Shown: positions 52,298 to 64,000 of the stretch, one piece after another
Layout: every line of letters starts with the position of its first letter
How positions within the stretch are numbered: the stretch's first letter is position 1
Origin: Rotaria socialis
Taxonomy: Eukaryota > Rotifera > Eurotatoria > Philodinida > Philodinidae
DNA: 64,000 bases
Direction of reading: 5' to 3'
NCBI GenBank assembly: GCA_905331475.1
Contig: CAJNYU010003119.1
Span: forward strand, 62,327 to 126,326
Notes under the pieces: generated by a model
The model's input: the letters and a program-made list of their open reading frames with translations, nothing else
Databases searched by the model: none
What the model was told of the DNA's origin: nothing
Position numbers and translations under genes: made by a program

Positions 52298-54580
52298 CTA
52301 ACTTTGCTTCTGATGAATATATCTCGTGAGATTCGAAGCTTCAAAGAATTTTAAAAGATCATTATGATTTCTTTTATATGTTGCTAAAAGTCCGTCAGTA
52401 ATTAACATATTTTTATCTTGATGATCATAAGATATGGTTTGATTCTTAAGCGTTGTCATAGTTCCATGATTTGCTCGTAATATAGCATCTGGAGCACAAA
52501 CGTCCCATTTTTTAATTGGAGTTAAATGAAGATAATAATCAGCGTATTCTTCTAATATTTGAACTGTTTTATAGCCTATAGAATCAAAACAATTAATAAA
52601 ACATTGAAAATAAAAAAATAAACCTGATCCAGCAGCTGGAATGATTTTATATTGCTTATCACGATAAACATTTTTAAGGATTTCATGAGCATGGCCAGCA
52701 TGTGAACGAGATAGAATTATTTCATCAATACTTGGTTTATGAACTTCTAAAAGAATATTTTCATCACGTTTAATAGATGAATGATCAACGCCAACCCAGG
52801 CCCATGCTAAGACGAAAAAACATTTATTCATTTATTTTATTGGATTCTTGTTCTTCGTAAATATATTACTAAATTTGTTAGTAAATGGTGCATAAAGAAT
52901 TCCAATAGTTGGTTTTTTTTCAATTGTTATACATAACATGACCATAACATATTGAAGAAGATCCTCTAAAAAAGCGATACAATCGTTTAATAATATTTTT
53001 TTATACATATCTCTATGATAATGTTTGTTAACCTCTGTGTCTGAAATAAAATATTTAAAAAAATATCAATTTAATATCGCATGTACACAAAAATATGCAA
53101 GTTTTAATGGTTTGATATATCTTTCAATTCATAGGGCAACTAGAAATGTAGTCGCATGTGTAACTGTAATATTTAAAAAATAAAATACTTATGTTATCAG
53201 TTTTATTGATATTCATTTCTTAGTCTTTATAGACAAGCAAATGATGCAATTCTATCAAAAATGTTAATTCACAATCTATATCAACATACAAATGAAATAA
53301 CTTCGACTCTATCAATAACAAACAAAAGATATATTTTCAAGCTGCATAATTAATTCCATAAATATTATTTATGGCATAGTTTTATATAATCAATTGGCAG
53401 ACTAAATGAGTCGGAAATGTTGTCATCTAACGATATGTAACTTGAAACAATAACAAGAAAATATAAATCTATACAAAATTGGATTATGTTTGATAATTCA
53501 GTAAGGTTATCAGAAAAAGGATCAATATTAAAAGAATAGTTGGAATTGCTAATTCATGAAATGAGTATGTTCAGTTTTCAACATGAGCTATCATGGAAAT
53601 ATTTAATTAGATATATGTATAAAGTTACTGTAGTGATCTTTGATTGTTTATGATTACACCGTATTAGCTCTATATATTTATTCTCAATTTATCCCGCACA
53701 CAGTAAGAATTCAATATGTTGTAAATTCAAAGGATTCCGTATGAGTTTAATCTTTTTTTTACTCTGACGATTCACTAAATGTCATCTTGAATATTGAAAC
53801 AAATACTTTTAAGTTTGATGTCACGATGAATTTATTGAATCTAATATTACAACAAAAAAATTTTATGAGCGAAACTTTTTCAATTCATGAAAACTAAAGA
53901 CTATTAACTATATTTTTAAAAAATTTTTCTCGTTTCATTTTAAAAAACAATAGACAAACCTGTAAATTCTTTGGTAGCATCTAGAGGATCAACCCACACA
54001 GCAACTGATGATAAGGGAACAGTCATAAAATTTTTATCATTTTGAATAAATGGAATATCTGGAAATTTATTTCGGACATTAAGCTCTTTTTCAATCAGTT
54101 GAAATTCTTGATTGCTTATTGCGTCTTTTTCTTCTGATATAATCTTGAAAATGAATTAAAATAAAACAAAACAAAGATTAATTCTATTTTCAATATAAAT
54201 TATTAAAATACTTGAAGATTTCGAAATTTATTTTTTAATCCGTTGGTTATAATTGAGTGTGAAATGAAATCAGCCATTGTAACAGGTTCACTTTGTAGAT
54301 TTTTGAAAGGTTGTTTTTTTAGAATTTTTTTAAAATTGTTCTTTGTGTTTTTGATTATTTTAATTGCCTGTCCTGATTGATATGTTAATTTGAAAGCATG
54401 ATTAAATAAATCAACTAAATTAATATCGTCATCATTATCAATTTCAACTGTTTGAATTGGCGAACTTTTCCTTTGAGAAAATAAAATCAAAACTAACAGA
54501 AAACAAATAATAAAAGCCAAAATTGATAATGAATGATGCGGACGAATTTTTACGCCGAACATCGAAATCGCATTAAACAT
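52298..54580 (-). CDS. BPNT2: Golgi-resident PAP phosphatase (BPNT2/IMPAD1-like)
   Basis: A Golgi-lumen enzyme that hydrolyses 3'-phosphoadenosine 5'-phosphate, the by-product of sulfotransferases, and so supports glycosaminoglycan sulfation. It is a Li+-sensitive member of the inositol monophosphatase fold. Start at 54578-54580. A signal anchor follows (LSILAFIICFLLVLILF, then basic SQRKSS), as in the family. Domain landmarks: EPVTMADFISHSIITNG, a metal-site EE in the DIISEEKD-type loop, WVDPLDAT (metal-binding DPLDxT), EDLLQYVMVMLCIT, KPTIGILYAPF, SRSHAGHAHEIL, IIPAAGSG, and IKKWDVCAPDAIL (WDxCA). It ends HQKQS and TAG at 52298. One intron (about 52969-53958) is nearly 1 kb; using the acceptor at TTTTTTAG before GAGGATCTT gives the expected TEDL junction. 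All catalytic motifs are intact. Confidence 0.9.
52969..53958 (-). other. Long intron of the BPNT2-like gene
   Basis: About 990 bp between the exon with WVDPLDAT and the exon starting EDLLQYVMV. No frame, repeat or RNA gene recognised. Confidence 0.6.
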
Positions 54581-54679
54581 CTTCAATAGAAAAAAGCCCC
54601 AATAATCTACTCTGTTTTTACTTTTACTTTAAATAAACAAGAAAAAAAAGCGAATACAAGAGAATCATAGAAATGAAAA

Positions 54680-55239
54680 TTATGAAGATATTTGATGAAG
54701 TAAATTAATGTGATTTGGTGATGTTGAGATAAATTGTTCCAAAAAAGTTAATTGTGATGGTTTATAAATTCTTAATAATGAAAAAGCATCTTTTAGTTTA
54801 TACCAATGTCTTTGTCGATCAATTAATCTTTTATCATCCCAATCATCATATTCTTCTTCAACATAAACAACAAATACAGTTGTTCGATGTTTTCTTTCAA
54901 GATTTTCAAAAACACCCAATTCTCGTAGAATACGTCCTTTCGCACCTGCTTCTTCATATAATTCTCTATGAGCAGCATCAATCGTACTTTCATTTGGTTC
55001 TACGCCACCACCTGGAAATATCCATGATGATTTATCACGATGAGATGTTATTAATAATATCTAATCAAAATAATGAAATTTTACAAGATAAAAATATATT
55101 TCATTGAAAAACAAAAACATTCTCCTACTTCATCTTCATGTTGATTTCTCACACAGATGCAAGCAGCTCTTTGTCGATAACCATCATCATCAAAAAAACG
55201 TAGTTTGTTAGAATCTTTTTCATAATGATTACCTGTCAT
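54680..55239 (-). CDS. Diphosphoinositol polyphosphate phosphohydrolase (Nudix, NUDT3/4-like)
   Basis: A Nudix hydrolase that removes the beta-phosphate from inositol pyrophosphates and can cleave diadenosine polyphosphates. Start MTGNHYEKDSNKLRFFDDDG (55237-55239). Then DGYRQRAACICVRNQ (family DGYKKRAACLCFR), an intron after HEDE, ILLITSHRDKSSWIFPGGG, and a full Nudix box GGVEPNESTIDAAHRELYEE then AGA (G x5 E x7 REUxEExGU). Next come GVFENLERKHRTTVFVVYV and DWDDKRLIDRQRHWYKLKDA, closely matching NUDT3/NUDT4, with a short C-terminal tail. It ends at TAA 54680-54682. About 150 residues. The gene starts about 660 bp upstream of BPNT2 on the same strand. Catalytic glutamates are present. Confidence 0.92.
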
Positions 55240-56780
55240 TTCGATAAGATAAAAACAAAAAACAAACAAACAAACAATTCTGTATGAAAGACTCGATCAG
55301 AAAAAAAAACGGCAAATACAAAAAAAAATCACCAAAAGATAAACAGTAGACTAGACAATATCAACACAATTTATAGAAATCAGTTCGAGAACGAAAACAT
55401 TTTTTTTTTATTGAGATAGAATATATTGATATTAACTTGCCCGAAGACAATGACGATTATAAAATTTCAAATTTTTTATATAACGACAATCGGAAATATT
55501 CTTCATTACTTCATTATACTAAAGATTTATTCTTTTTCTTTAATCTAAAAATCAATTTATTCATTTACATTTCATGTAAAAATAAATAACTAAACTAAAA
55601 ACAATAATAGCAGAATAGAATAGAATCAATCCATTCTATTTTCAATGGTTATCTAAAAAATTCAATCATTTACAATTGTAACCAGATGTCACTACTGATC
55701 GTTTTTGTTTTCATAATGGATATACAATATTGTGACAATAGTTTAATAATTACTTATACTGCTACTGCTACTACTAATGATAATAACGAGAAATTTCTTA
55801 CGGATTAAACGGGCAAAATACAGTATAAAGAAGATTTGCACTTACTTTTCATTGTTTTATTGTAGAAAAAGAAGACAGTTTTACACAAGATAAGAATCAA
55901 TAAATAACCAAACTTATATATGCTATACTTACAATACATAATAAAACAATTATTTTACATTCTTTTATATGAAAAATAGAAAAAGAAACTTTCTTTCGCA
56001 ATAAAATGCGAAAGACTATCGATGATTTGATTCTATTAGGAATCACAAGAATATATGATAATTCTAAACGAATGATCAAAAAAAGGATCCCTGCAACCAA
56101 ATAAAATTTTATCAAAAAAAAATGCTGATGAATTAGTTCTATTTTTGTTTCTATTTGAAGTAGAAAAACAAAAATGGAATCAAAGAGGATCGACAATGTC
56201 CCTTTTACTTTTTGGTGATTTGCACTTGTGAAAAAAATTATGTGTATACCTAATGTATGAGTCTATTTTATTGATGATCGATGAATTACTTCGTGAAGCA
56301 AAGAATATTTTGAAAATCAATAGCCAATTTTTTCTTTTAAATTTTATGTTTGACTTTTCTTATTGACTTCGTCTAGCTGTTGACTGATAATACAGCATAT
56401 TTTTTCCTCTTATTCGTCTTTTGTCAATGACGTTGAAACATAGCATGAGATAAAAAAGACAACCATAATAGAGAGAGCGAAGGAGAGGGAGAGCAAAATG
56501 ATTACTCCTATGTTTTTCGACAGAAATAGTAATAATAAGTCGTCTGTTTATTGCAACTGATGCGAATGACATATGTTACGTTGTGTTGTATACAAGATTT
56601 TCTGTATCCATAGAGAAAAAATGCGATTAATCATGCCAAAAGAAGAACACAAAAAAGTCTTCTTTTATTTTATTTTTATCTAATTAAATGAATATTTCTA
56701 TCACACTTGAATACATTGAAAATACAGAAACAAAAAAAGAGATGATATCACAAAAAAAAACAATAAAATTAAAAAGGAAA
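55240..56780. other. Intergenic, nothing recognised
   Basis: About 1.5 kb of AT-rich spacer between the Nudix gene and the Rho GAP. Hydrophobic frames at 55897-56196 and 56360-56572 have the composition of random AT-rich DNA. Confidence 0.4.
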
Positions 56781-59700
56781 TCACAAAAGTTCTAAGGCAT
56801 ATAAAGATAAATAACAAGAAGGTAAAGAATGTGAAGAACAAGAAGAATCTTCTTTTAATGATTTATAGTATAATGAAAGTTGATGATCAGCTTGATTTAT
56901 TGTTTGTTTGAAATTTTGAAGAATTTGGTCATGTTGAATTAATTTTGCTTTTAATAATGAAGTTTTTTCAGAAAAATGAATATTTTCATTTTCATTTTTT
57001 GTATGCAAAACTAAATCAATTGAATATTTTTCTTTCTTTTATTGTATTAAAAGAAAAAATATAACAACTTACGACATGGAGTTGAAACATTTTCATTTTG
57101 TAAATGTTTTGATTTCGATGAAATAAAATAATTTATAAAATCTTTAACACTTTTCGAACGTTTATCTGACATTGAATAAAACATTGAATCTGTTGATTTA
57201 GATGAAATTATTTCATCTATTTGTTGAATATTTTTCTCGTTTAGTAACAAGTCAATTGAATATGATCGATTAAGTTTAGTTCGTCGACGATTTCTATTAA
57301 AATATTTATGTTTAATTTTTAAATAAATACAAAAAAATCATGCAATTCAAAAAAGATAAAAAGGAAAAGGAACGAGCTGGACGAGCCGAGAAAAAAACCA
57401 AGCTGAGCTTACAATTAATACAAAAAATACACGAACAAATTTAATTTGGACGAACAACACTGGAATTAAATGTTTTTTCGCTTAAAAAAATAAATATTTT
57501 ATAGCAAAATGAAAATACCTTTTAACAAATATATTGATTGGTTTTGATGTTTGTTGATCATTTGCTGTTGATTTTTTTGAATTTAATGATGATATCGTGT
57601 CAAGTAAAATTGAAGACGACCATCGTCTTTTAGCTGCATGGACAATATTCTGAATTATTTCACCTGGTTTGATTTCACTATTTAATAATGTTTCAGAATC
57701 CATTGTTCCATGGCTTATTACTGGAGGTAATCGAGGCATTTGAGGATTTATTTCAATTGGAATTGATTCATAAGAATTATTAGTAAAAAACCATTCATAC
57801 TAGAAAATGTTTTTAATATTTTAGTTTATTTTTCCTCTTCTTCTCATGGCCTTATAGTGGAAAATGTTTTTTTTTCTGTGCAAGAAATAATATATTTTAT
57901 TGAAAAATAAAAATAATGAAACTATTATTGAGTTGAAAAAACTTAATTTTAAGTTTTATAAAAAAATATTACGAATCGTTTTTAAAAGATAATTTATGAA
58001 TATATAAATCATGAAATATTCAATATGACTTAACAAGTTTCTTTCTACAGGTCAAAAAATAAAACAATATTTAAGACTTATAAAATTAAAACAAAGATCA
58101 TGAGCATTCGTTAAAATTATTTACTAATCGATGGGTCTCCTTTAGTTCGAAATCTCTATCGATATTTCATTATGTAATATGGTCGAATTTTATTAACTGA
58201 AATTACTTCGAAAGTTTTCTCTTAATTGGAATAATCTAAAAACTTATTTTAGTATTTGAATAGATAAATTTTTCGCTAAAATTCATAGCAATAGAATATA
58301 TCTGATGATGATATGTATCATATGTTGATAAACAAAATTAACTGTTAAACAGCTGTCTATTTTAGTCTTTATTTTGTTTATTTTGATCTTGAACAACTCA
58401 TTTGAAAAAGTGTTATTGAGTTTTCTCTGTTTGTTTGCATTTATCTCATCTATATACATAAATAAATCAATTATGATCTTGTATTTTGATTCTACAAAAC
58501 TATTTTCGAGAGAAATTTAAAAGAAACTATAAACGTACATATAAAATAAATGATTCAATAATTCTGATTTTTTCTGGATTATCGACAAGATTTAATTGTA
58601 ACGATGCTTTTGAATCCCATATTAATGTTGGTCCAAATATAATGGCTAGATTTCTCGCATCAATCTAGATGAAAATAAAAACAAATCGACGATAAACGAT
58701 TTTCTATTGAAAAGAATAACAAACAAACCTTATTAATATGACATTTGGCAGCAACTCTTCGAAAATGAGCACATAAATATTTTAATGTTTCAAATCGATA
58801 ATCATCCAATTGAACAACAAGTCGTTTTAATTCTACTAAACGATCACAATGACGTTCGATTCGACTTGCTTCAACACATAAACTACTCATCTCTGTAATA
58901 AAAAAAAAGAACGCAAAATAAATAAAAACAATTATCAAATGAAATAAGAAACAAACTTGACGACAAAAGTGAATCAGGTAATTTAGCAAAAAATGTTTTT
59001 AATGTTGATGCAACAGCTTTAACATCGTACCATTTTTCAGAATTAAAATCGATATTTTCTGCACCTTTATCTAATTCATTAACAAGCCAATTAACAGCCG
59101 TAACTCCTCCAGCATGTCGATAGATTCCTTGATAATTTATTCCGCGTAATTCAATAAGACGTGTTAAAATTTCGACAACAATTGGAATATAACGTGATAC
59201 GGATGATGATTCACATTCTTCTAATTCAATAGCAAAATTAATTCCTTGTGAAAGTGCACCAACACCCGTTGTTGATGATAATGATTCTCCACTACTTTCA
59301 TCATAAATTTGTCCGCTCATTTGGCTTGTTAATAATGATGATGATGATTTTAATGTTCGAAGACCCTTTTTGACAATTGATTTAACAAATGAACGACGTG
59401 GTGAAGTCACATTAGCACCATTCGGAGCAGAATTTGTTCCACTTGATGGCGGAATTGCTTGTGCAGGTTGAGTTATTGAAGATTTTTGAGATTTACGAAA
59501 GCGAAGACTTGGAGAACGTTTCAATGGTGGACTTCGAAAAGAACCTTTCGATTTCGAACTTGATTTACGTTGTTCACCAGTTGCAGATGATAAACTGAAA
59601 ATTCAACAAAAAAATGGTAATGTTTTCTTTAGTCAAATATTATTCATGTTTCTTCTATAGAAATGTAGATGAAATGTAAAATTTTGAATATAATCTCATT

Positions 59701-62700
59701 GAAGTTTCATAAATCAATTGCATAAAAAAGATAATTCTTAAAAACTTTCAATTATTTTTAATCAAGAATAGTTTATTTTTTTCAAGTCTTGATTTGTCGA
59801 TAGTAGTAGGTTAAAAATATGATGATTTACAGATTTTCATCAATAATTTTGTTCTGTTTAACATAGATTTATACAACAAGGTTTCATGTCTGACAATCTA
59901 ATGAATTGATTATCTTTATGTTGTTTAATATAAAGTTTCTTGACAAATAAATGAGGTCGCTTCTTTTTGCTTCTATATATTGTTTGTCAATCAAAAAATA
60001 GTCGACCTAGTCAGAAGGCATACTCAAATGATAGTCTCTTAACAATTGAAGTTAAAGAAACACTGAAACTGCCTGTTTTCTAACAAACTACAAGAAGATA
60101 GAAAAACAAGAAGCTTTGAGGTAGTTGATTGACATTTCTGTCATATTGGCTTAATAAATTGAATAGATTTTTCTTGAAATATTTTCTACGATTTGATCGA
60201 TAAGTAATGAAAAAGAAAACCACAATTCTTACTCGTGCTCATGATGAATGGGTACAATAGGTGGCAATGATGCAGTACTTTTTCTTTGTTTTTTATTTTT
60301 AACATTAGTCGTAATTTGTGGATTATCTTGTTGTAAATTTGATGGAACACAGTTCTCATTGATAACATCTAACCATTCATTTAAGGATTGCATATCTGGT
60401 GCTTGAAATAAAAATTCACTTTGATTTGATGTTGTTACTTTGAAAACTCTTGGCTTTTTAACGTAATCACTTGCTAATTCAACATCAGCATTTTGAAGAT
60501 TAATTGGAAATGAATCACATGAAAGTGGAATTAATAGCCCATGTTTTTTTTCTTTTCCAAGAAATAAAGCTCCACGTCTAAGTACAGCCCAAGCTCCACG
60601 CCATGAACGATCAGCAGCTCGACGGCCGTCTTTTAATACAGTTTTACAATAAAGTATTCCTTCTTTTGATGCTTCTAAATTATCAGCCATTGTTGTCAAT
60701 GAAATTGATTCACGAGGATTTGAAGTTCCATCAACTGTTGAACCGTCAAATATTGAACCAGATTTGGATTGACCACCCGATGATGAATGAGGAGATAATG
60801 GAGATTGAGATAAGGATGGACGATGTTCCATTTCATGACCCAATGATGCTATCTGAATGTATTTTAGAAGATTTAAGTTTTTTATTTGCTGTTTATTTCG
60901 AGAGAAAGAACGTTATATTTACATTTTCGCCAAAGAAGTTCTTCAATTTTTTAATTGCTGGTGTTTGTTGCTGAGTAGAATTTCTAGAATATGTTTTTTA
61001 GATATATTTTGTTTCTGTAACTAAAAACTTGAAAATAGAAAGAAAGAAACCTTAATTTTGGTTCTTGTTCTCGAATCATGTCATAAGTATTTTGTGTTTG
61101 TGCCATTGATCGATTATTATTATTATAATTCGAAGGAACATAACCTCCTCGATTAGAAGCTATACGTTGATCATTACTCATTAAATAAGGTGTTCGACGT
61201 TGTTTCATTTCTTGCTCTGATGTTGGCGGAGTTCCAAATTGAGATACTTTTATTGAAAGACATCAATTAAACGAATTAAATTTTAAAGCAAATGTAAACC
61301 TTACCAAAATCTGGTTGTTCACTCGGATTAGTTGATCGAACAGCAGTAATATATGATTGCTGACGAATTAAATTAACCCCACCACGAGATGAAGAATTAG
61401 TTGGATAATTTTCTGTTAGATATCTTGAACTAAATTAATTGAAATTTTAATTGAAAAAATAAATAAATAATTCAATAAACAAACGAAGTAACTAACCTTT
61501 CAGTTGATGCTAATGGATTATAATGTGAACTTGTTGTTGATTGAGATAGATCTTGTCGAACTTGTGGTATCATATAACGAGGATCAAAATTAAAGTCCAG
61601 ATTTCGTAGATCGCCGCCTAAAACAAATCACGTTTGTCAAATTTATAAACTAAATTTTCTAATATGACAAAAAAAGCTGCCCATTTATACGATTTTTATC
61701 TGACATATGGAAATATTATAAATAGAAAGGATAACGAGTATAATTAAAATGTTTTGATGTTTTTGATGAGAAAGTCATTTAGTTAAGGTAATAAAAAACA
61801 GATATGAAACTTATTGTTCTCGCGGAAAAGTTAATAAAGTAAAAATCTGTTACTTAACTTAGAAAAAATTAGAAAAAAATAACTCTAACCTCTTGGAATT
61901 GGTAATGGACAAGATAAATCGATTGAAGATTGTCTATTTGATGGCTTAATCATTTTAAATTGTGATTGAGAATCATATAAATGATTTGGATTAAAATCAT
62001 AAAAGAAATTTTGATGAAGTTCAAGATTTTCATGCATTGGTGGTGATACTGGAAATTTTGATCTTAATCTTGCAAATTTATCTGGATCGATATCTTCAAA
62101 ATGTGATGCACGTTCCATAACAGTTTCAACATCAGCTATTGCAGTTAAGCGATTCCATTCATTTTCATATTTTTTCTTTTCAGAATATATTTTTGTTTTA
62201 AATTCACGTTGAGGATCACGAACTATATTTTCAACATGACCTGTTTCGAATTGTTTTTTACGAAAATTAACAAATTCTGTTTTCATATCGGCTTCATTTG
62301 TTGGAGATTTTTCATTTGAAACAGTTTGTGACGGATTGTCTATTGTGATCGAATCTGTTGAAGGAGATTTTAATTCTTCTAAACTTTGAACAATCATTGA
62401 CTTTGATACAGGTGTTGAATAAATGTTTGTTGATGGCCATTCGTCTGATTTGGAAATGTTAGGTAATGTTAAACGATTTGGTGGAACATTTACAAAATTG
62501 TTTAATGACGAATCTATTACAGGCATACCTATGCAGACCAAATAATACTTCTTGTTATCTTAAGAATATTATCAATTTTTTAAATTAAAATAGTTTCTTT
62601 CTATTTGTCTTGAAATAGTTGATTGCTATGATTTTGATAAAAGAATTATTAAAACTACGAGAACTTCACCAAAATAATTCAACTTTACCAGTTGATTTCG

Positions 62701-63245
62701 TTATTTCGTCTAATCTAAAGCTTTGTTTTAATTACATTTTCGGTCATATTCATTAGTTAGACTTACTGATTTAATATATTTTAGTTTAATATATATATTC
62801 GATAAATGATGAGACATTATCTTTATGTCAATTTAATGTTAATTGATTTATGATTAACTCGAACTTTAATTTTAAGAAAATATTCTCGAGCAAATCACAG
62901 TATGCAGTCTATGTTATTAACTTAAATAAAAACAGATGCTGGTTGATTATAAAAATATCTGCATGATATAGCTTTGCAATTCATTATTTCTCAAACAATG
63001 TTTCAATGAAAATAAATAAATCAAAATCAAACAAACTTTGTCTAGAAGGAACTGGTGGTCGAACAATATTTGTTAAAGGTAATGTAGGAATTGTATTGAT
63101 ATTATTATTTAAATAATTTCGTTGTTGATTCATTTGATTGTAGTTCATTTGAAATGGTGCTGGTCTTTTATAATCATATTGAATATAATCATTATGATAG
63201 GGCGATTCATAGTACATATTTTTTTGATCTCCTTTAGATAGTTGT

Positions 63246-63284
<39 letters not shown>

Positions 63285-63330
63285 GGCTGTTGCTGTGGCT
63301 GATGCTTTTGTCTTCTACAAGAGCATTTTT
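56781..63330 (-). CDS. Rho GTPase-activating protein, ARHGAP21/23-like (5' end incomplete)
   Basis: It turns off Rho GTPases; vertebrate ARHGAP21 is recruited to the Golgi by ARF1. From the N-terminal side: a polyglutamine run (63235-63300), Asn/Gln/Pro-rich linkers (MNYNQMNQQRNYLNNNINT), a charged region (TIYSEKK-type, HFEDIDPDKFARLRSKFPV), then a PH domain (about 60240-60640) with GILYCKTVLKDGRRAADRSW, WAVLRRGALFLGKEKKHGL and VTTSNQSEFLFQAPD. A Ser-rich linker follows. The RhoGAP domain (58540-59250) has SRYIPIVVEILTRLIELRG, YQGIYRHAGGVTAVNWLVNE with the arginine finger in GIYR, KWYDVKAVASTLKTFFAKLP, YRFETLKYLCAHFRRVAAK and DARNLAIIFGPTLIW. Then YEWFFTN and a helical tail, with TGA at 56781. 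PH-GAP order, KW.D......LK.FF.KLP and the WFFT end are ARHGAP21/23 features. The N-terminal PDZ domain of vertebrate relatives is not seen and may lie beyond the window. Confidence 0.85.
57801..58540 (-). other. Intron of the ARHGAP21/23-like gene
   Basis: About 740 bp between the RhoGAP C-terminal exon (ending SFIL) and the exon starting YEWFF. No gene or repeat seen inside. Confidence 0.5.
59599..60235 (-). other. Intron between PH and RhoGAP exons
   Basis: About 640 bp, AT-rich, no frame or repeat recognised. Confidence 0.5.
63235..63300 (-). repeat. CAA/CAG microsatellite coding for polyglutamine
   Basis: On the coding strand CAGCAA units run for about 66 bp, giving about 18 residues, nearly all Gln with two Pro interruptions. 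It is in frame with MYYESPYHNDY downstream. The strict CAG/CAA alternation makes it less slippage-prone than pure CAG but still likely to vary in length. Confidence 0.8.
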
Positions 63331-64000
63331 TTGGAACAGATACTCAGTTACAATGCATTCCGAAGATTTGTTGAGTTAAATATCTTTTTATATTTTAATA
63401 CCAAATAATGGCTTTCGAAATATTTTCTTTTCATATAAAAATTAAAGTAAAATTATAAGGAAAAAAAATTATTGATCTATTTTTTTGTTAAGTTGAAGCA
63501 CGTAGAAAAACAAGATACTAAAGAATTATGGAGGAGAATTAATCTTGAAAATGAGATTTGACTGAGAAAAACGCATCTGTGGCATGGAAAAAGAAAATAA
63601 ACAATCATGAGTATAACATAGATAATTTATTCAATACAAGATTAATATCTATGTTTAATTTAAAAAATCGATTGAAACAAGTAGCATTTTTTGTTTTCCA
63701 ATATAATAGTTCTTTTTACTCAAGAGATTCATTAGAGAATTATTCGAACAGAAAAATGAATGAAAAAAAGGGATGATCAGATTTCATTCGGGATAGTTGT
63801 CAATACTTATTCTTTTTGTCTTCAGTTAATGCTGAATTAACACGATAAATGAAAAGTATGTCCTTTAAGAATGTTCGATAGTTGTTACGAGTAGAAACTC
63901 TTTATCTGCATTGAATTATGTCTTGTGATCATCTGTTTACAGATGATACATTTGTCATCTAGAGAGAATAACAACATTTGATATTGACATGTGTATTCAA
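63331..64000. other. Right edge: upstream of last recognised exon
   Basis: About 670 bp. An acceptor-like CTTGTAG precedes AAGACAAAAGCATCAGCC at the start of the polyQ exon, so an earlier exon of the Rho GAP probably lies here or beyond the window. No PDZ-like coding was found. The 72-codon plus frame at 63558 is not convincing. Confidence 0.4.

Overview
The window is nuclear DNA of a small invertebrate animal: strongly AT-rich, with genes split by many short introns (roughly 40-70 bp, GT-AG) and closely packed. Animal-specific genes (arfaptin, ARHGEF17- and ARHGAP21/23-type Rho regulators, progranulin, Na+/K+-ATPase alpha) rule out fungi and plants. The compact style, the many decayed gene copies and the many short inverted-repeat elements suggest a bdelloid rotifer, but nothing in the sequence proves the taxon.

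Left part (1-20.4 kb): a seven-module secreted progranulin (minus), a 378-bp hAT-like MITE, a small single-pass membrane protein of unknown function (minus), a complete cathepsin L-like protease (plus), a coding relic broken only by TGA, a frameshifted membrane-protein relic and an intact unknown protein with a similar leader (both minus), tandem repeats, and ribosomal protein S14 (minus).

Middle (20.4-28.3 kb): the wreck of an RFT1 gene (plus), cut off by a short inverted-repeat element. After it comes an island of non-autonomous elements: a large foldback with another element nested in one arm, and copies of two element types with related ends (CCAGGTCGA-like) but different, word-saturated interiors.

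Right part (28.3-64 kb), nearly all minus strand: Na+/K+-ATPase alpha; an ARHGEF17-like Rho GEF; COP9 signalosome subunit 8; arfaptin; a secreted purple-acid-phosphatase-like gene destroyed by two element insertions; the Golgi PAP phosphatase BPNT2/IMPAD1; a diphosphoinositol-polyphosphate Nudix hydrolase; and an ARHGAP21/23-type Rho GAP that runs toward or past the right edge. Several of these products act at the Golgi or on small GTPases, but eukaryotic neighbours are not operons and I draw no functional link from that. A G-homopolymer with 10 Ns inside a second hAT-like element (46.75-47.36 kb) marks an assembly problem.
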